From positions 1 to 39,267 of the forward strand of contig JADGGK010000024.1 of assembly GCA_019689975.1 (NCBI GenBank): a stretch of 39,267 bases of DNA. The letters run 5' to 3'. This stretch comes from Pseudolabrys sp. (GTDB taxonomy: Bacteria; Pseudomonadota; Alphaproteobacteria; Rhizobiales; Xanthobacteraceae). How positions within the stretch are numbered: position 1 is the stretch's first letter; every line of letters starts with the position of its first letter. The notes under the pieces are model-generated. The model searched no databases, was not told the origin of the DNA, and was given only the letters and a program-made list of their open reading frames with translations. The position numbers and the translations under genes are program-made. Below, piece after piece: positions 7,874-16,494 of the stretch.

Positions 7874-9238
7874 ATGGACCTTCTGATCTTCGTCCTGTTT
7901 CTGCTGCGGTCGAGCGCCGACCGCGTCTTCGACGTCATGCGCATCGATCTCGCCGGCGTCGAAATGACAGCCGGAGCGTTTCTTAATCTGGCCGTTCTCG
8001 GGCTTGCCGGGATCATGGCTCTCACGCGCTCCGGGCGCGCTTTCCCGTTTTGCACCTGGCTGCCCTTCCTTCTGGTCGCGGCCGCTTCGATCGCATGGTC
8101 GTCGGACCGCACCGGGGGAGTGCGAGCCCTGCTCGTGCTGCTGACCTATGCGAGCCTGTTCACGATCCCGTTCTTCCTTCGGCCGGCCGCGCGTCACGCC
8201 GCGGAGCTGCTCAAGGCGATCGTCTACTCATCGGTGGTGCCGGTTGCGGCCGGACTGCTCGAGCTCGCCGTCGCCCGCGAGCCCGGCGGCCGACTCCAGT
8301 CCACCTTCGTTCATCCCAACGGATTCGCCTTCTACCTCATGGTGGTTCTCGGCGTCATATGGTTCCTGCGCGCCTCGTCCGCGATCGCGTTCACGCCCCT
8401 GGTCCGCAAACTGATGATCCCCTATTCCGGCGTTCTGGTGGGCTTGATGCTCATGACGCAGACGCGCGCGGCCTGGATCGGGACATGCGTGATCTTCGGC
8501 GCCTACGCCATTTTCGTGAACCGACGTTATCTGCTCGTCGCTCCCCTGGTGCCGCTTCTGATATTCGTGCCGATCGTCGGTGATCGCCTCGCCGATCTCG
8601 AGCGCGGCACCGCCTATACCGGGGCGATGGAAAGCAGGGCCGACGCGATCAATTCCTTTGCGTGGCGACAATTCATGTGGGAGAGCGCCTTTGCGGACGT
8701 CGCCGATACGCCCTTCTTCGGCAAAGGTCTGGCCTCATTCGCACCGAATTCGCTCAAATTTTTCCCCTTGGCCGACTCAAGTCGCACCTATTATCGCGGC
8801 GGCATCGGGGCGCATAACGCCTATGTCCAGGCATATTACGAGACGGGCGCGATCGGTCTTCTCTGCTATGTCGCGATCTTTATCGGCGTGCTGCTGCGCG
8901 CCGCGCGCCACTTTAGGAACGATCGCAAGGGTTCGGTGATGCTGGCGGCGGTCGTGCTCGCCTATATGGTCATTAATTATTCCGATAACATCTTCGACTA
9001 CGGCGCGCTAAACCTCTACTTCTGGGGCTTTGTCGGGACCGCGCTCGCCAAATGGGCGGAGCGACGACCCGGCACGCTGTTGTTCCCGTTGCGCGCCGTT
9101 GCTCCCTCCGCGGTGGGCTCGCTCCGGAGGCGGGAGCGCCTGAGCTTTGCCGGCCGGTCATTAGACCCGCGCGGGTTCAACGGCATGCCGCGCATGCCGA
9201 CGGGACGCCCCGGCGGACCCGGCCGTCCCATGCCGTGA
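7874..9238 (+). CDS. O-antigen ligase/Wzy-like polymerase
   Basis: This 454-residue integral membrane protein of the Wzy_C superfamily (O-antigen ligase/polymerase) would join lipid-linked repeat units on the periplasmic face. Seen in the sequence are a series of hydrophobic spans from the first residues, HPNGFAFYLMVVLG, TQTRAAWIG (the R-A-W signature after a span) and HNAYVQAYYETGAIGLLCY in the late periplasmic loop region. Those motifs fit the family well. The last ~30 residues form a basic Gly/Pro/Arg tail (GRPGGPGRP) with no family counterpart. In an exopolysaccharide cluster with Wzx and a Wzz-kinase, the polymerase role is more likely than a ligase role. Its TGA stop overlaps the next gene's GTG (9235). 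Confidence 0.85.
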   Translation: MDLLIFVLFLLRSSADRVFDVMRIDLAGVEMTAGAFLNLAVLGLAGIMALTRSGRAFPFCTWLPFLLVAAASIAWSSDRTGGVRALLVLLTYASLFTIPFFLRPAARHAAELLKAIVYSSVVPVAAGLLELAVAREPGGRLQSTFVHPNGFAFYLMVVLGVIWFLRASSAIAFTPLVRKLMIPYSGVLVGLMLMTQTRAAWIGTCVIFGAYAIFVNRRYLLVAPLVPLLIFVPIVGDRLADLERGTAYTGAMESRADAINSFAWRQFMWESAFADVADTPFFGKGLASFAPNSLKFFPLADSSRTYYRGGIGAHNAYVQAYYETGAIGLLCYVAIFIGVLLRAARHFRNDRKGSVMLAAVVLAYMVINYSDNIFDYGALNLYFWGFVGTALAKWAERRPGTLLFPLRAVAPSAVGSLRRRERLSFAGRSLDPRGFNGMPRMPTGRPGGPGRPMP

Positions 9239-10119
9239 GCGTCACGAGGAACCTCGTCAGCATCTACCTCCCGACCCGCAATCGCGGAGATCGGCTCCCG
9301 CATGCGGTCGAATCGGCGCTTGCCCAGACCTACGAGGCAATCGAGCTCGTTGTCGTGGATGACGCCTCCTCGGACGGAACAGCCGAGTACCTCGGCCGCC
9401 GCGCGAAGGTCGATCCTCGGTTGAAGGTCATCCGCAATCCGAGCGCGCGCGGCGGTGCGGCCGCGCGCAACATCGGGATCATGAACGCGCAGGGTGAATT
9501 CGTCACCGGCCTCGACGACGACGATGAATTCCTGCCCGATCGCATCGAGCTCTTCGTGAAAACCTGGAACAGGCTGACGGCCGCAGGCGTCACGCCGTCC
9601 TGTCTCTTTGCACAGGAACTCTGGACCAAGAACGGCGTGCCCGTCCGGGTCACGCGCAAGCGGCCGGTCGTGACGGCCTGCGACATGTTCGAGGAGAACT
9701 GCGTCGGGAATCAGATATTCGCGCCGCGTCGGCATTTCATCGCCGCGGGATTGTTCGACGAAACCCTGCCGGCCTGGCAGGATTTCGAATTCTTCATGCG
9801 GGTTATCCAGGCCTTCGGTCCGGCCTATCTCGTCGACAAGCCGACCTATTCCTACGACGCGACGCCGCGCGGCGATCGCATTTCGGAGCAGCCCGGCAAG
9901 ATCAGGCAGGCGTTCGAGATGATGGCCGCGAAACACGCAGGCGACGATGCGGCGCGTTTACGGGCGCTTTTTCTCCTCATATTCCAGGGTTCCTACAGGA
10001 TCCCGCCGCGGCCGGCGGACTGGGTCCGATTCCTGTCATGGCGCGGCCGACCCACAGGCGTCACGCGTCTGCTGCGTGCGACGGTCGCCAACCGGTTGCG
10101 TCGCGTGTGGCCATCGTGA
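9235..10119 (+). CDS. Family 2 glycosyltransferase (GT-A)
   Basis: This 294-residue cytoplasmic or peripheral inverting transferase would add one sugar to the lipid-linked repeat unit. The GT2 signature is complete: SIYLPTRNRGDRL near the start, VVVDDASSDGT (39-49, nucleotide binding), ARNIGI (78-83) and the metal-binding LDDDDEF (93-99). The GTG start at 9235 overlaps the polymerase stop as GTGA, indicating translational coupling; the frame is open further upstream but that part lies inside the polymerase gene and reads as shadow. Donor and acceptor cannot be told from sequence. Confidence 0.88.
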   Translation: MSVTRNLVSIYLPTRNRGDRLPHAVESALAQTYEAIELVVVDDASSDGTAEYLGRRAKVDPRLKVIRNPSARGGAAARNIGIMNAQGEFVTGLDDDDEFLPDRIELFVKTWNRLTAAGVTPSCLFAQELWTKNGVPVRVTRKRPVVTACDMFEENCVGNQIFAPRRHFIAAGLFDETLPAWQDFEFFMRVIQAFGPAYLVDKPTYSYDATPRGDRISEQPGKIRQAFEMMAAKHAGDDAARLRALFLLIFQGSYRIPPRPADWVRFLSWRGRPTGVTRLLRATVANRLRRVWPS

Positions 10120-10129
10120 GGCCCGGCGC

Positions 10130-11302
10130 GTGACCGCGGACGACGGAACTGCAGCGGCCGGCGGGCATCGCCAGAGCGACGCGCAGCGCGACATGCGGAC
10201 CCGATCGGCGACTTGCATCGGAGATCACGATGATGCGCCTTGGCACGGCGGGACCGCATTGAGGATCCTCGCCTCACCCTATCGCGAGACCGCCGAAGGA
10301 AATCCGATCCAGGCGCTGCTGTATGACGCCATGGAGAAGGCGGGCGCGCGGGTCTCGAGTTTTTCGCGGCGCCGGCTTCTCCGTGAATCGTGGGATGTGT
10401 GGCATCTGCATTGGCCGCTCGAATATGTCGTCCATGGTACGGATGCGTCTTCCGTTATGCGCCGGCTGGCGACCTTCGCGCTCGCCTTGAAAGCGGCGCG
10501 GTTCAGAAAAACCAGGATCTTCTGGACCGTTCACAACATCCGCCCGCACGAGCAAGAGCATCCGCAGCTCGAACGACTGTTCTGGCGGATTTTTCTTCCC
10601 TGCCTCGACGGCATTATCTGCATGTCGGAAGCGGGAAAGCGGGAGCTCTTGCGCGCGCACCCGCAAACGCAGTCCGTTCCGACCTTCACGATCCCGCACG
10701 GACATTACCGCGGCGCCTATCCCGACACCGTCAACAAGGAAGAGGCGCGCGCGGCGCTCGGCATTCCGGAGAGAAGGTTCGTGGCGCTGTTCATCGGCCA
10801 GATACGACCCTACAAGGGCGTCGTGGAACTGATCCGCTGCTTCGCGGACGCAAGACTGGCCGACGCAGAGTTGCTGGTCGCGGGGATGGCGGAGGAGGGA
10901 ATGGCGCAAGCGCTCATGGAAGCCGCGGCTGCGGCTCCCAATGTCAGGCTTGCTCTCGCATTCATTCCGCGCGACGAGCTCCAGATCTACCTTCGCGCCG
11001 CCGATCTCGTGATCCTGCCGTTCACCGAGATCTTGAACTCCGCAAGTGCGCTGCTCGCACTGTCCTTCGATCGGCCGATCCTGGTGCCGGCGCAGGGTGC
11101 CTTGCCGGAGCTTCACCAAATCGTCGGCCCTGAATGGATGCGGCTTTATCACGGCCCGCTCAGCTCCAAGATCGTCCGCGACGCGGTCGAATGGGCCGCG
11201 AGTTGTTCGACGTCGCGCGGCCTGCGTGCTCCGCTCGACTGTCTCGGCTGGGACGCTATCGGTCGGCTGACGCTAAAGGCCTTCGCCGCGGTCGCGCGAT
11301 GA
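10130..11302 (+). CDS. GT-B fold glycosyltransferase (GT4-like)
   Basis: This transferase of about 390 residues presumably builds the exopolysaccharide repeat unit. DVWHLHWPLEYV marks the N-terminal domain. The C-terminal Rossmann half has FIGQIRPYKGVVELI (family-typical donor-site opening), RLALAFIPRDELQIYLRAADL and LPFTEILNSASALLALSFDRP, where EILNS takes the place of the usual E-x7-E region. The GTG at 10130 sits 8 bases after GAGG and 10 bases after the previous stop, so I prefer it. Residues 1-40 are poorly conserved and Met at 10193 is an alternative. The specific sugar is unknown. Confidence 0.82.
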   Translation: MTADDGTAAAGGHRQSDAQRDMRTRSATCIGDHDDAPWHGGTALRILASPYRETAEGNPIQALLYDAMEKAGARVSSFSRRRLLRESWDVWHLHWPLEYVVHGTDASSVMRRLATFALALKAARFRKTRIFWTVHNIRPHEQEHPQLERLFWRIFLPCLDGIICMSEAGKRELLRAHPQTQSVPTFTIPHGHYRGAYPDTVNKEEARAALGIPERRFVALFIGQIRPYKGVVELIRCFADARLADAELLVAGMAEEGMAQALMEAAAAAPNVRLALAFIPRDELQIYLRAADLVILPFTEILNSASALLALSFDRPILVPAQGALPELHQIVGPEWMRLYHGPLSSKIVRDAVEWAASCSTSRGLRAPLDCLGWDAIGRLTLKAFAAVAR

Positions 11303-11439
11303 GCGGGCTCGGCATCGTGATGGTGACGGTGCGCGGCAACAGCCGGAAGCCTGATCCCGGTCCCGCTGCCGCCAGATTCGCCGCGGCACCACGCTGCTCG
11401 AAGGTTGCGGGTCGCGCGTATCCCGGAATCGAAACATGA
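11299..11439 (+). CDS. Possible 46-aa ORF bridging two cluster genes
   Basis: The ATG at 11299 overlaps the upstream glycosyltransferase stop (ATGA), and this ORF's own stop overlaps an ATG at 11436 in the same way. The protein is basic, begins MSGLGIVMVTVRGNSRK and resembles nothing known to me. The architecture looks like translational coupling. However, the methyltransferase behind it has a much better start at 11487, so this may be chance or the remnant of a lost gene. Confidence 0.2.
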   Translation: MSGLGIVMVTVRGNSRKPDPGPAAARFAAAPRCSKVAGRAYPGIET

Positions 11440-11486
11440 ACGCCGCCGCCGCGGCGCGGCGGCGCCGAGAGCGCGAAGGAATCGGC

Positions 11487-12263
11487 ATGACATGGCGACG
11501 GATCATGGCCGGCATCGGCGACCTGGGGGCGCGTCTGCGGCACCTGCGCGTCTACGACCAGCGATTGTCCCATCAGCTTCAGGAAATTGCGGTGCTGCGG
11601 AAAGTGATCGAGTCGTTCTCCGTGGACTGCATCTTCGACATCGGCGCGAATCAAGGCCAATACGCAAGCATGCTGCGCGGCAAGGTCGGATTCCGCGGAA
11701 CCATCCTTTCCGTCGAGCCGAATCCGGAAATATTCCGGATCTTGCGACAGGCGGCGGATGCCGACGCGCGATGGCATGCCGACAATATCGCCCTGGCCGG
11801 ACATGACGGCGAACAATGCCTGTCGATCATGGCGGGCCACCAGTTCACGAGTCTCAGCGACCCGATCGCAACGAGGATCTCGAATATCGGCGACCTCAAC
11901 GTGGTCACGAAGCGGATCATGGTGCCGGTGAAGACTCTCAAGACCTACTATCTCGAAGCCAAGAGCGCTTTCCGGTTCGCGCGGCCGTTTCTCAAGATGG
12001 ATACACAAGGCTATGACGCGGTCATCGCGCGTTCGGCCGGAGAAATCATTCGGGAGTTCACCGCGATCCAGACCGAGCTGTCCTTCGTGCGGCTCTATTC
12101 CGATTCGATTCCCTTCCAGCAGGCCTGCGATCTCTATGGCGAGCTCGGTTTCACCCTCTGCGCCATCGTGCCCAACAATGCCGGTCATTTTCCCTATCTG
12201 ATCGAGCAGGACGCCATATTCATCAACAATGAGTTTCTGCCATGCGCGTCGGGGGCGGGATGA
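11487..12263 (+). CDS. FkbM family methyltransferase
   Basis: This is a 258-residue SAM-dependent methyltransferase. Motif I is FDIGANQGQYA (50-60), the acidic SAM-ribose region is SVEPNPE (75-81), and LKMDTQGYD (about 169-177) is the FkbM-type motif where the usual LKIDVEG is seen. In polysaccharide clusters such enzymes O-methylate a sugar hydroxyl. ATG 11487 is chosen because GAAGGA lies 6 bases upstream; the frame extends to ATG 11436, adding 17 Ala/Arg-rich residues without a ribosome binding site. The stop at 12261-12263 overlaps the flippase start. Confidence 0.85.
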   Translation: MTWRRIMAGIGDLGARLRHLRVYDQRLSHQLQEIAVLRKVIESFSVDCIFDIGANQGQYASMLRGKVGFRGTILSVEPNPEIFRILRQAADADARWHADNIALAGHDGEQCLSIMAGHQFTSLSDPIATRISNIGDLNVVTKRIMVPVKTLKTYYLEAKSAFRFARPFLKMDTQGYDAVIARSAGEIIREFTAIQTELSFVRLYSDSIPFQQACDLYGELGFTLCAIVPNNAGHFPYLIEQDAIFINNEFLPCASGAG

Positions 12264-13882
12264 GAGGCCCGCGCGATGCAAGAGGATCGGCCCACGACGG
12301 TTCGGACCGGATCGACCGCGATGGCGGCGGACGCTCGGCGAAGCGCGTGCCGCTCGGCAGCGAACCGATGACCGCTTCGGTCTCCGCGCGCGCCAATGTC
12401 CGTTGGGTGCTGACCGCGCAGGGCGGCCGGCTCGCCGTTCAGTTCGTGTCGATCGCGGTTCTGTCCCGGTTGCTCTCGCCGGCCGACTACGGCCTCATGG
12501 CGATGGCGACCGTCGTCACCAATTTCGCCATGCTGTTTCGCGACATGGGGACGTCGACGGCGCTCATTCAGATGGACCGCCCGAGCGCGGCGCTGCTCGA
12601 CGCGGTATTTTCATTCAACATCGTGTTCGGCGCCGTGATCGCGGCCGCGGTTGCGCTGTGCGCGCCGCTCGCCGCCTGGGCATTTTCGGCCGAAAGCCTT
12701 ACCGGGCTGCTCGTGGCCTTGTCGCTGACTTTCCCTGTGGCGGCGGCATCGGCCGCGCCGCTCGCGCTCCTCGAGCGCGAGGGCAAGTTTCGTGCGGTCG
12801 CCTGGATCGAGATCAGCTCGGGCGCCCTGGGATTGACCGGCGGCATCGCCGGCGCGCGGGCAGGGCTCGGCGCCTACAGTCTTGCCATGCAGGCCGTCAT
12901 GACCGCCGCGCTCACAGCGCTGCAGGTCTGGGGCCTATCGCGCTGGCGACCACGCTTGCGCTGGGCGCCGCGCGAGCTTCGCCCGATCTGGCCCTTCAGC
13001 AGCAATTTGGTGGCCTTCAATCTCGTCAATTATTTTGTCCGCAATGCCGACACCGCCCTGGTCGGACGTTTCTTCGACGCCCACAGCTTGGGCTGGTACA
13101 GCGTGGCGAACCGCCTGCTTCTGTTTCCGCTGCAAAACCTCACATATGTTGCGAGCCGCGCGCTGCTGCCGGTCTACAGCAGGCGGCAAAACGAGAAGCA
13201 GGAGATAGGGTCGCTCTATCTGCGCACGCTCGCCGTCATCGCGGCGATCTCCGCGCCGATGATGTTCGGCCTGTGGGCGCTCAGAGAGCCCTTCGTGGCG
13301 ACGCTGCTGGGTCCGAAATGGTCGCCGGTGGCCGACATCCTGCAGTGGTTTGCCCCGACGGGGTTTCTTCAGTCCATCGGCGCGACCTCCGGTACCGTGT
13401 TGTCGGCCGTGGGCCGCACCGATGTCCTGCGCAAGATCGGGATCGCCAACACCGCCGTCCTCATCTGTGCCTTCATCGTCGGCATGCAGTTCGGGCTTTT
13501 GGGCCTGGTCGAAGCCTATTTCATGGCCACCTGCGTCCTGACGCTCGCGATCATGCACGTCGTGCTCGGCCATGTCGGCTGCAACTTGGGCGCACTGGTC
13601 CGGCGCGTGCAGGCGCCCGTGGCGTGCGCGGCGGCCATGGCCGTGCTGCTTGCTTGCGTGAATGCGGCTCTAGTGGGTCTCGTGTCGCAACCTGTCAGGC
13701 TGATCGTGCTGGTCCCCATCGGCGCGCTGTTCTATCTGCTGCTGCTTTCGATTTTCGCGCGCGGCATCGTGCGCGAATTCTTGTCGCTCGGCGGGATTCC
13801 GGAACGGCGCCCCGCCGCCGGCGCCGCCGAATTGACCGCAGGCGCGACCCCGCAACAAGGACGCGGTTCTCGCTCGCCATGA
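12260..13882 (+). CDS. Wzx-type polysaccharide flippase (PST/MOP family)
   Basis: This polytopic inner-membrane protein of about 540 residues is expected to flip the undecaprenyl-diphosphate-linked repeat unit to the periplasm. The family opening VLSRLLSPADYGLMAMATVV is clear, followed by FRDMGTSTALIQ and an even series of about 12-14 hydrophobic helices, with NADTALVGRFFDAHSLGWYS in the middle. This is the WzxC/lipopolysaccharide-transporter type. The chosen start forms an ATGA overlap with the methyltransferase stop; the first ~35 residues are polar and Met at 12368, just before the conserved part, is a plausible alternative. Its own stop lies inside the 11-base tandem duplication at 13879. 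Confidence 0.9.
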   Translation: MRGPRDARGSAHDGSDRIDRDGGGRSAKRVPLGSEPMTASVSARANVRWVLTAQGGRLAVQFVSIAVLSRLLSPADYGLMAMATVVTNFAMLFRDMGTSTALIQMDRPSAALLDAVFSFNIVFGAVIAAAVALCAPLAAWAFSAESLTGLLVALSLTFPVAAASAAPLALLEREGKFRAVAWIEISSGALGLTGGIAGARAGLGAYSLAMQAVMTAALTALQVWGLSRWRPRLRWAPRELRPIWPFSSNLVAFNLVNYFVRNADTALVGRFFDAHSLGWYSVANRLLLFPLQNLTYVASRALLPVYSRRQNEKQEIGSLYLRTLAVIAAISAPMMFGLWALREPFVATLLGPKWSPVADILQWFAPTGFLQSIGATSGTVLSAVGRTDVLRKIGIANTAVLICAFIVGMQFGLLGLVEAYFMATCVLTLAIMHVVLGHVGCNLGALVRRVQAPVACAAAMAVLLACVNAALVGLVSQPVRLIVLVPIGALFYLLLLSIFARGIVREFLSLGGIPERRPAAGAAELTAGATPQQGRGSRSP

Positions 13883-13900
13883 TCGAACGATGATCGAACG
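13879..13900 (+). repeat. 11-base tandem duplication carrying a start codon
   Basis: ATGATCGAACG occurs twice head-to-tail (13879-13889 and 13890-13900). The first ATG overlaps the flippase stop (ATGA) and reads only Met-Ile-Glu-Arg before a TGA, which itself overlaps the second ATG. The second ATG opens the full 377-codon downstream frame. The arrangement therefore makes a four-codon minicistron between two genes. Confidence 0.8.
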
Positions 13901-15023
13901 GCATCGTGACCACGCCCGCCTCGCGCCGAGGCGCCGACGGATGCACGGCGTGCGCTGGTGCCGTGAGCGACATCTCGTTTTCGGCGCGTCGATCGTTGTT
14001 GCACATCTCGGCATCTGGGCGCTCGCGCCGCCGGCGGGAATTGCCGGCGCGAGGGACTCCTTCGCCGCGGCTTCCGCCGCACGCGCCGCGGCGGTCGCGG
14101 CGAACCACGACCTCGCGCGGATCTTCGCGCCGCGCAGTTTCTGGTACACGCCCCTTCCCCGAGAGGCGCCGCTCAATCCCGACTCGGAGAATCTCGTGCG
14201 CGAATTCCTGCGTCAGCTCCGCAGCTATTACGGGCACGCAACGATCAACACGGGCAGATACAGCGCGCCGATCTTTGTCGTCGGTCGCGACGTGCACCCC
14301 AGCGCCGTCGCGCCGTGGGACTGCCAGAAGCGCGGCCATCTCGACGCGGCGCTGGCAAGCCAGTGGCGCGCCGTGCCGATCCCCTCCTACGCCACGCCCT
14401 CCGCGGACAGCGATGCCGAAATGACGATCTACCAGCCCGCAACCGACACGCTGTGGGAATTCTGGAAGGCGCGGCGGATCGACGGCGGCTGGCAGGCATG
14501 CTGGGGTGGCGCCATGCCGGCCGCGTCGAAGAACGACGGCATCTGGCCGCGCCCCTACGGAGCCACGGCCACCGGGCTGCCCCTCATTGGAGGCCTCATC
14601 AGGGTGGACGAGCTGCGTCGCGGACAAATCGATCATGTCATGGGAATTTCTCTGGTCGACGTCGACAACTGGAACGTGGTTTCCTGGCCTGCCAACCGCT
14701 CGGACGGATGGAACCCGTCAAGACTGCCTCACCGCATTCCGGAAGGACTCCGCTTCAGGCTTGATCCGGCCCTCGACGTCGACGCCTTGCCGCTGCACCC
14801 GGTAGCCAGGATCATCGCCAAAGCCGCGCAGACATACGGCTTCGTGGTTTGGGACAAGGCGGGCGCCATCGCGCTGCGCGCCGAGGATCCCAAGCGCTTC
14901 ACCGTCCTCGGGCAACCCGATCCTTACCGCGCGATCTGGAACGGCACGCCGTCCTACGCGATCCTCGCCGGCTTTCCGTGGGAGAGACTCCAGTTTCTGC
15001 CGCCGGACTACGGCCGTCGCTAG
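13890..15023 (+). CDS. Secreted or membrane-anchored protein of unknown function
   Basis: This protein of up to 377 residues matches no family I can name with confidence. It has a hydrophobic segment (about 30-47, LVFGASIVVAHLGIWALA) that could be a signal peptide or anchor, then a globular part rich in Trp, Tyr and Pro. Phrases such as MTIYQPATDTLWEFWKARR, WQACWGGAM, MGISLVDV and PEGLRFRLDP look like a conserved extracellular fold with aromatic carbohydrate-binding surfaces. Position in the cluster suggests it modifies, binds or cuts the exported polymer; that is inference. ATG 13941 follows GAGG at a good distance and would place the hydrophobic segment near the N-terminus, so it may be the true start. 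Confidence 0.7.
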   Translation: MIERHRDHARLAPRRRRMHGVRWCRERHLVFGASIVVAHLGIWALAPPAGIAGARDSFAAASAARAAAVAANHDLARIFAPRSFWYTPLPREAPLNPDSENLVREFLRQLRSYYGHATINTGRYSAPIFVVGRDVHPSAVAPWDCQKRGHLDAALASQWRAVPIPSYATPSADSDAEMTIYQPATDTLWEFWKARRIDGGWQACWGGAMPAASKNDGIWPRPYGATATGLPLIGGLIRVDELRRGQIDHVMGISLVDVDNWNVVSWPANRSDGWNPSRLPHRIPEGLRFRLDPALDVDALPLHPVARIIAKAAQTYGFVVWDKAGAIALRAEDPKRFTVLGQPDPYRAIWNGTPSYAILAGFPWERLQFLPPDYGRR

Positions 15024-15113
15024 CGCCGGTTCCGGTCCGATGCGATCGGCGCCGTCATAGCGCGAAGCGGCGGGGTGGCGATCAAGCGGTCCAGGGTCGA
15101 CGTCGTTGCGTTT

Positions 15114-15141
15114 GGATTGCTTCGCCGTGCTCGCCATGACG
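15114..15141 (-). repeat. Dispersed palindromic repeat copy, reverse orientation
   Basis: GGATTGCTTCGCCGTG then CTCGCCATGACG is the reverse complement of the element seen at 22538-22565 and 39148-39229. It lies in the 148-base gap between the unknown secreted protein and the next glycosyltransferase. The gap shows nothing else. Confidence 0.65.
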
Positions 15142-15171
15142 CGTCAACATCGCCGAAGTCCGCTCTAACGC

Positions 15172-16494
15172 ATGGACGTTCCCGCGCACGAACCGGTGAG
15201 CGCGACCGTAACGGCGCAAATGCCGCGCGTGAGGCCGGCCGTCGCGCATGGCGGGCTCGCATACCTCGTCAATCAATATCCGAAGGTCAGTCACAGCTTC
15301 ATCCGCCGCGAGATCCTGGCTCTGGAGGAACGCGGCTGGTCGATATTCCGTGTGGCCCTGCGCGGCTGGGATGCGGATCTCGTCGATCCCGCCGACATCG
15401 CCGAACTCGCCAAGACCACCTTCGTGCTCAAGCGCAATGTCTTTTCCCTGATCTTCGCGGTCGCGCGCCAGGCGCTGCGCGCGCCGCGGCGCTTTTTCGC
15501 CGCGCTCAGGCTCGCGATGCGCATGATGCGCCCTTCCGAACGCCCGCGCCTGTGGCATTTGATTTATCTCGCCGAAGCCTGCTGGCTGGTCCCCCGTCTC
15601 GCCGAACGGAAGATCGCTCACCTTCACGCCCATTTTGCCACCAACAGCGCCGAAGTGGCCATGCTCGTCGGCGTGCTTGCGGACATCGGCTACAGCTTCA
15701 CCGTGCACGGAACGGGGGAATATGACAAGGCGACGCTCAATCACCTCGCCGAAAAGGTCAGACGGGCCGAATTCGTGGTGGTGGTGTGCTCCTACGTCCG
15801 CGCCCAGGTTTTCCGCGTCACGCCGCCGGAGGCCTGGCCCAAGGTCAAGCTGGTTCGTTGCGGGATCGATCCGGCTTTCGCCGGGGCTTTTTCCCCGGTG
15901 CCGGCGGATTCCGGGCGCCTGGTTTGCGTCGGGCGATTGTGCGAAGAAAAAGGTCAGATCCTGTTGGTCAAGGCCGCGGCGGCGCTGCGCCGGGAAGGAC
16001 GCAGGTTCGAGCTCGTGCTGGTCGGCGACGGCGAGCATCGCGGACCGATCGAGCGGTTGATCGCGGATGCGGGCCTTGCCGGCGTGGTGAGGATCACCGG
16101 CTGGGCCGCGGCCGCCGACGTCAGGCGGGAAATCCTCGCCGCGCGGGCCCTGATCCTGCCGAGCTTCGCCGAAGGACTGCCGATCGTCCTCATCGAGGCG
16201 ATGCTGCTTGCTCGTCCGGTACTGAGCACCTACGTGGCCGGCATTCCCGAGCTTGTGATCGACGGAAAAACCGGCTGGCTTGTCCCGGCGGGCTCGGAAG
16301 CGGCGATCACGCGCGCGATCCGCGCGTGTCTTGATGCACCGATCGAGACGCTGCGCGCCATGGGAGCCGCCGGTCGCGAACGCGCCCTGCGGCTGCATCG
16401 GCTCGAGCACCAGGCCTCGGTGCTCTCCGATTTGTTCGCCGAGATCATCGCCAAGGAGCGAGAGGCATGTTCGCCGTCCTGGAAATCGTCATGA
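15172..16494 (+). CDS. Family 4 glycosyltransferase (colanic-acid WcaL/AmsK-like)
   Basis: This 440-residue GT-B retaining transferase resembles WcaL/AmsK enzymes of colanic acid and amylovoran synthesis. Visible are YLVNQYPKVSHSFIRREI (31-48), the family's N-terminal signature, HAHFATNSAEVA, VHGTGEYD, VGRLCEEKGQILLVKAAAAL at the start of the C-terminal domain, and PSFAEGLPIVLIEAML carrying the E-x7-E donor-site motif. The ATG at 15172 has no strong ribosome binding site; Met17 (15220) is an alternative. The 3' end overlaps the next gene by 28 bases, so the two are probably coupled. Confidence 0.88.
   Translation: MDVPAHEPVSATVTAQMPRVRPAVAHGGLAYLVNQYPKVSHSFIRREILALEERGWSIFRVALRGWDADLVDPADIAELAKTTFVLKRNVFSLIFAVARQALRAPRRFFAALRLAMRMMRPSERPRLWHLIYLAEACWLVPRLAERKIAHLHAHFATNSAEVAMLVGVLADIGYSFTVHGTGEYDKATLNHLAEKVRRAEFVVVVCSYVRAQVFRVTPPEAWPKVKLVRCGIDPAFAGAFSPVPADSGRLVCVGRLCEEKGQILLVKAAAALRREGRRFELVLVGDGEHRGPIERLIADAGLAGVVRITGWAAAADVRREILAARALILPSFAEGLPIVLIEAMLLARPVLSTYVAGIPELVIDGKTGWLVPAGSEAAITRAIRACLDAPIETLRAMGAAGRERALRLHRLEHQASVLSDLFAEIIAKEREACSPSWKSS

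Noticed and set aside
12229-13893. 554-codon + strand frame overlapping the flippase
   Set aside because: Arg-rich, no hydrophobic helices and no family signature. The other frame encodes a clear Wzx flippase.
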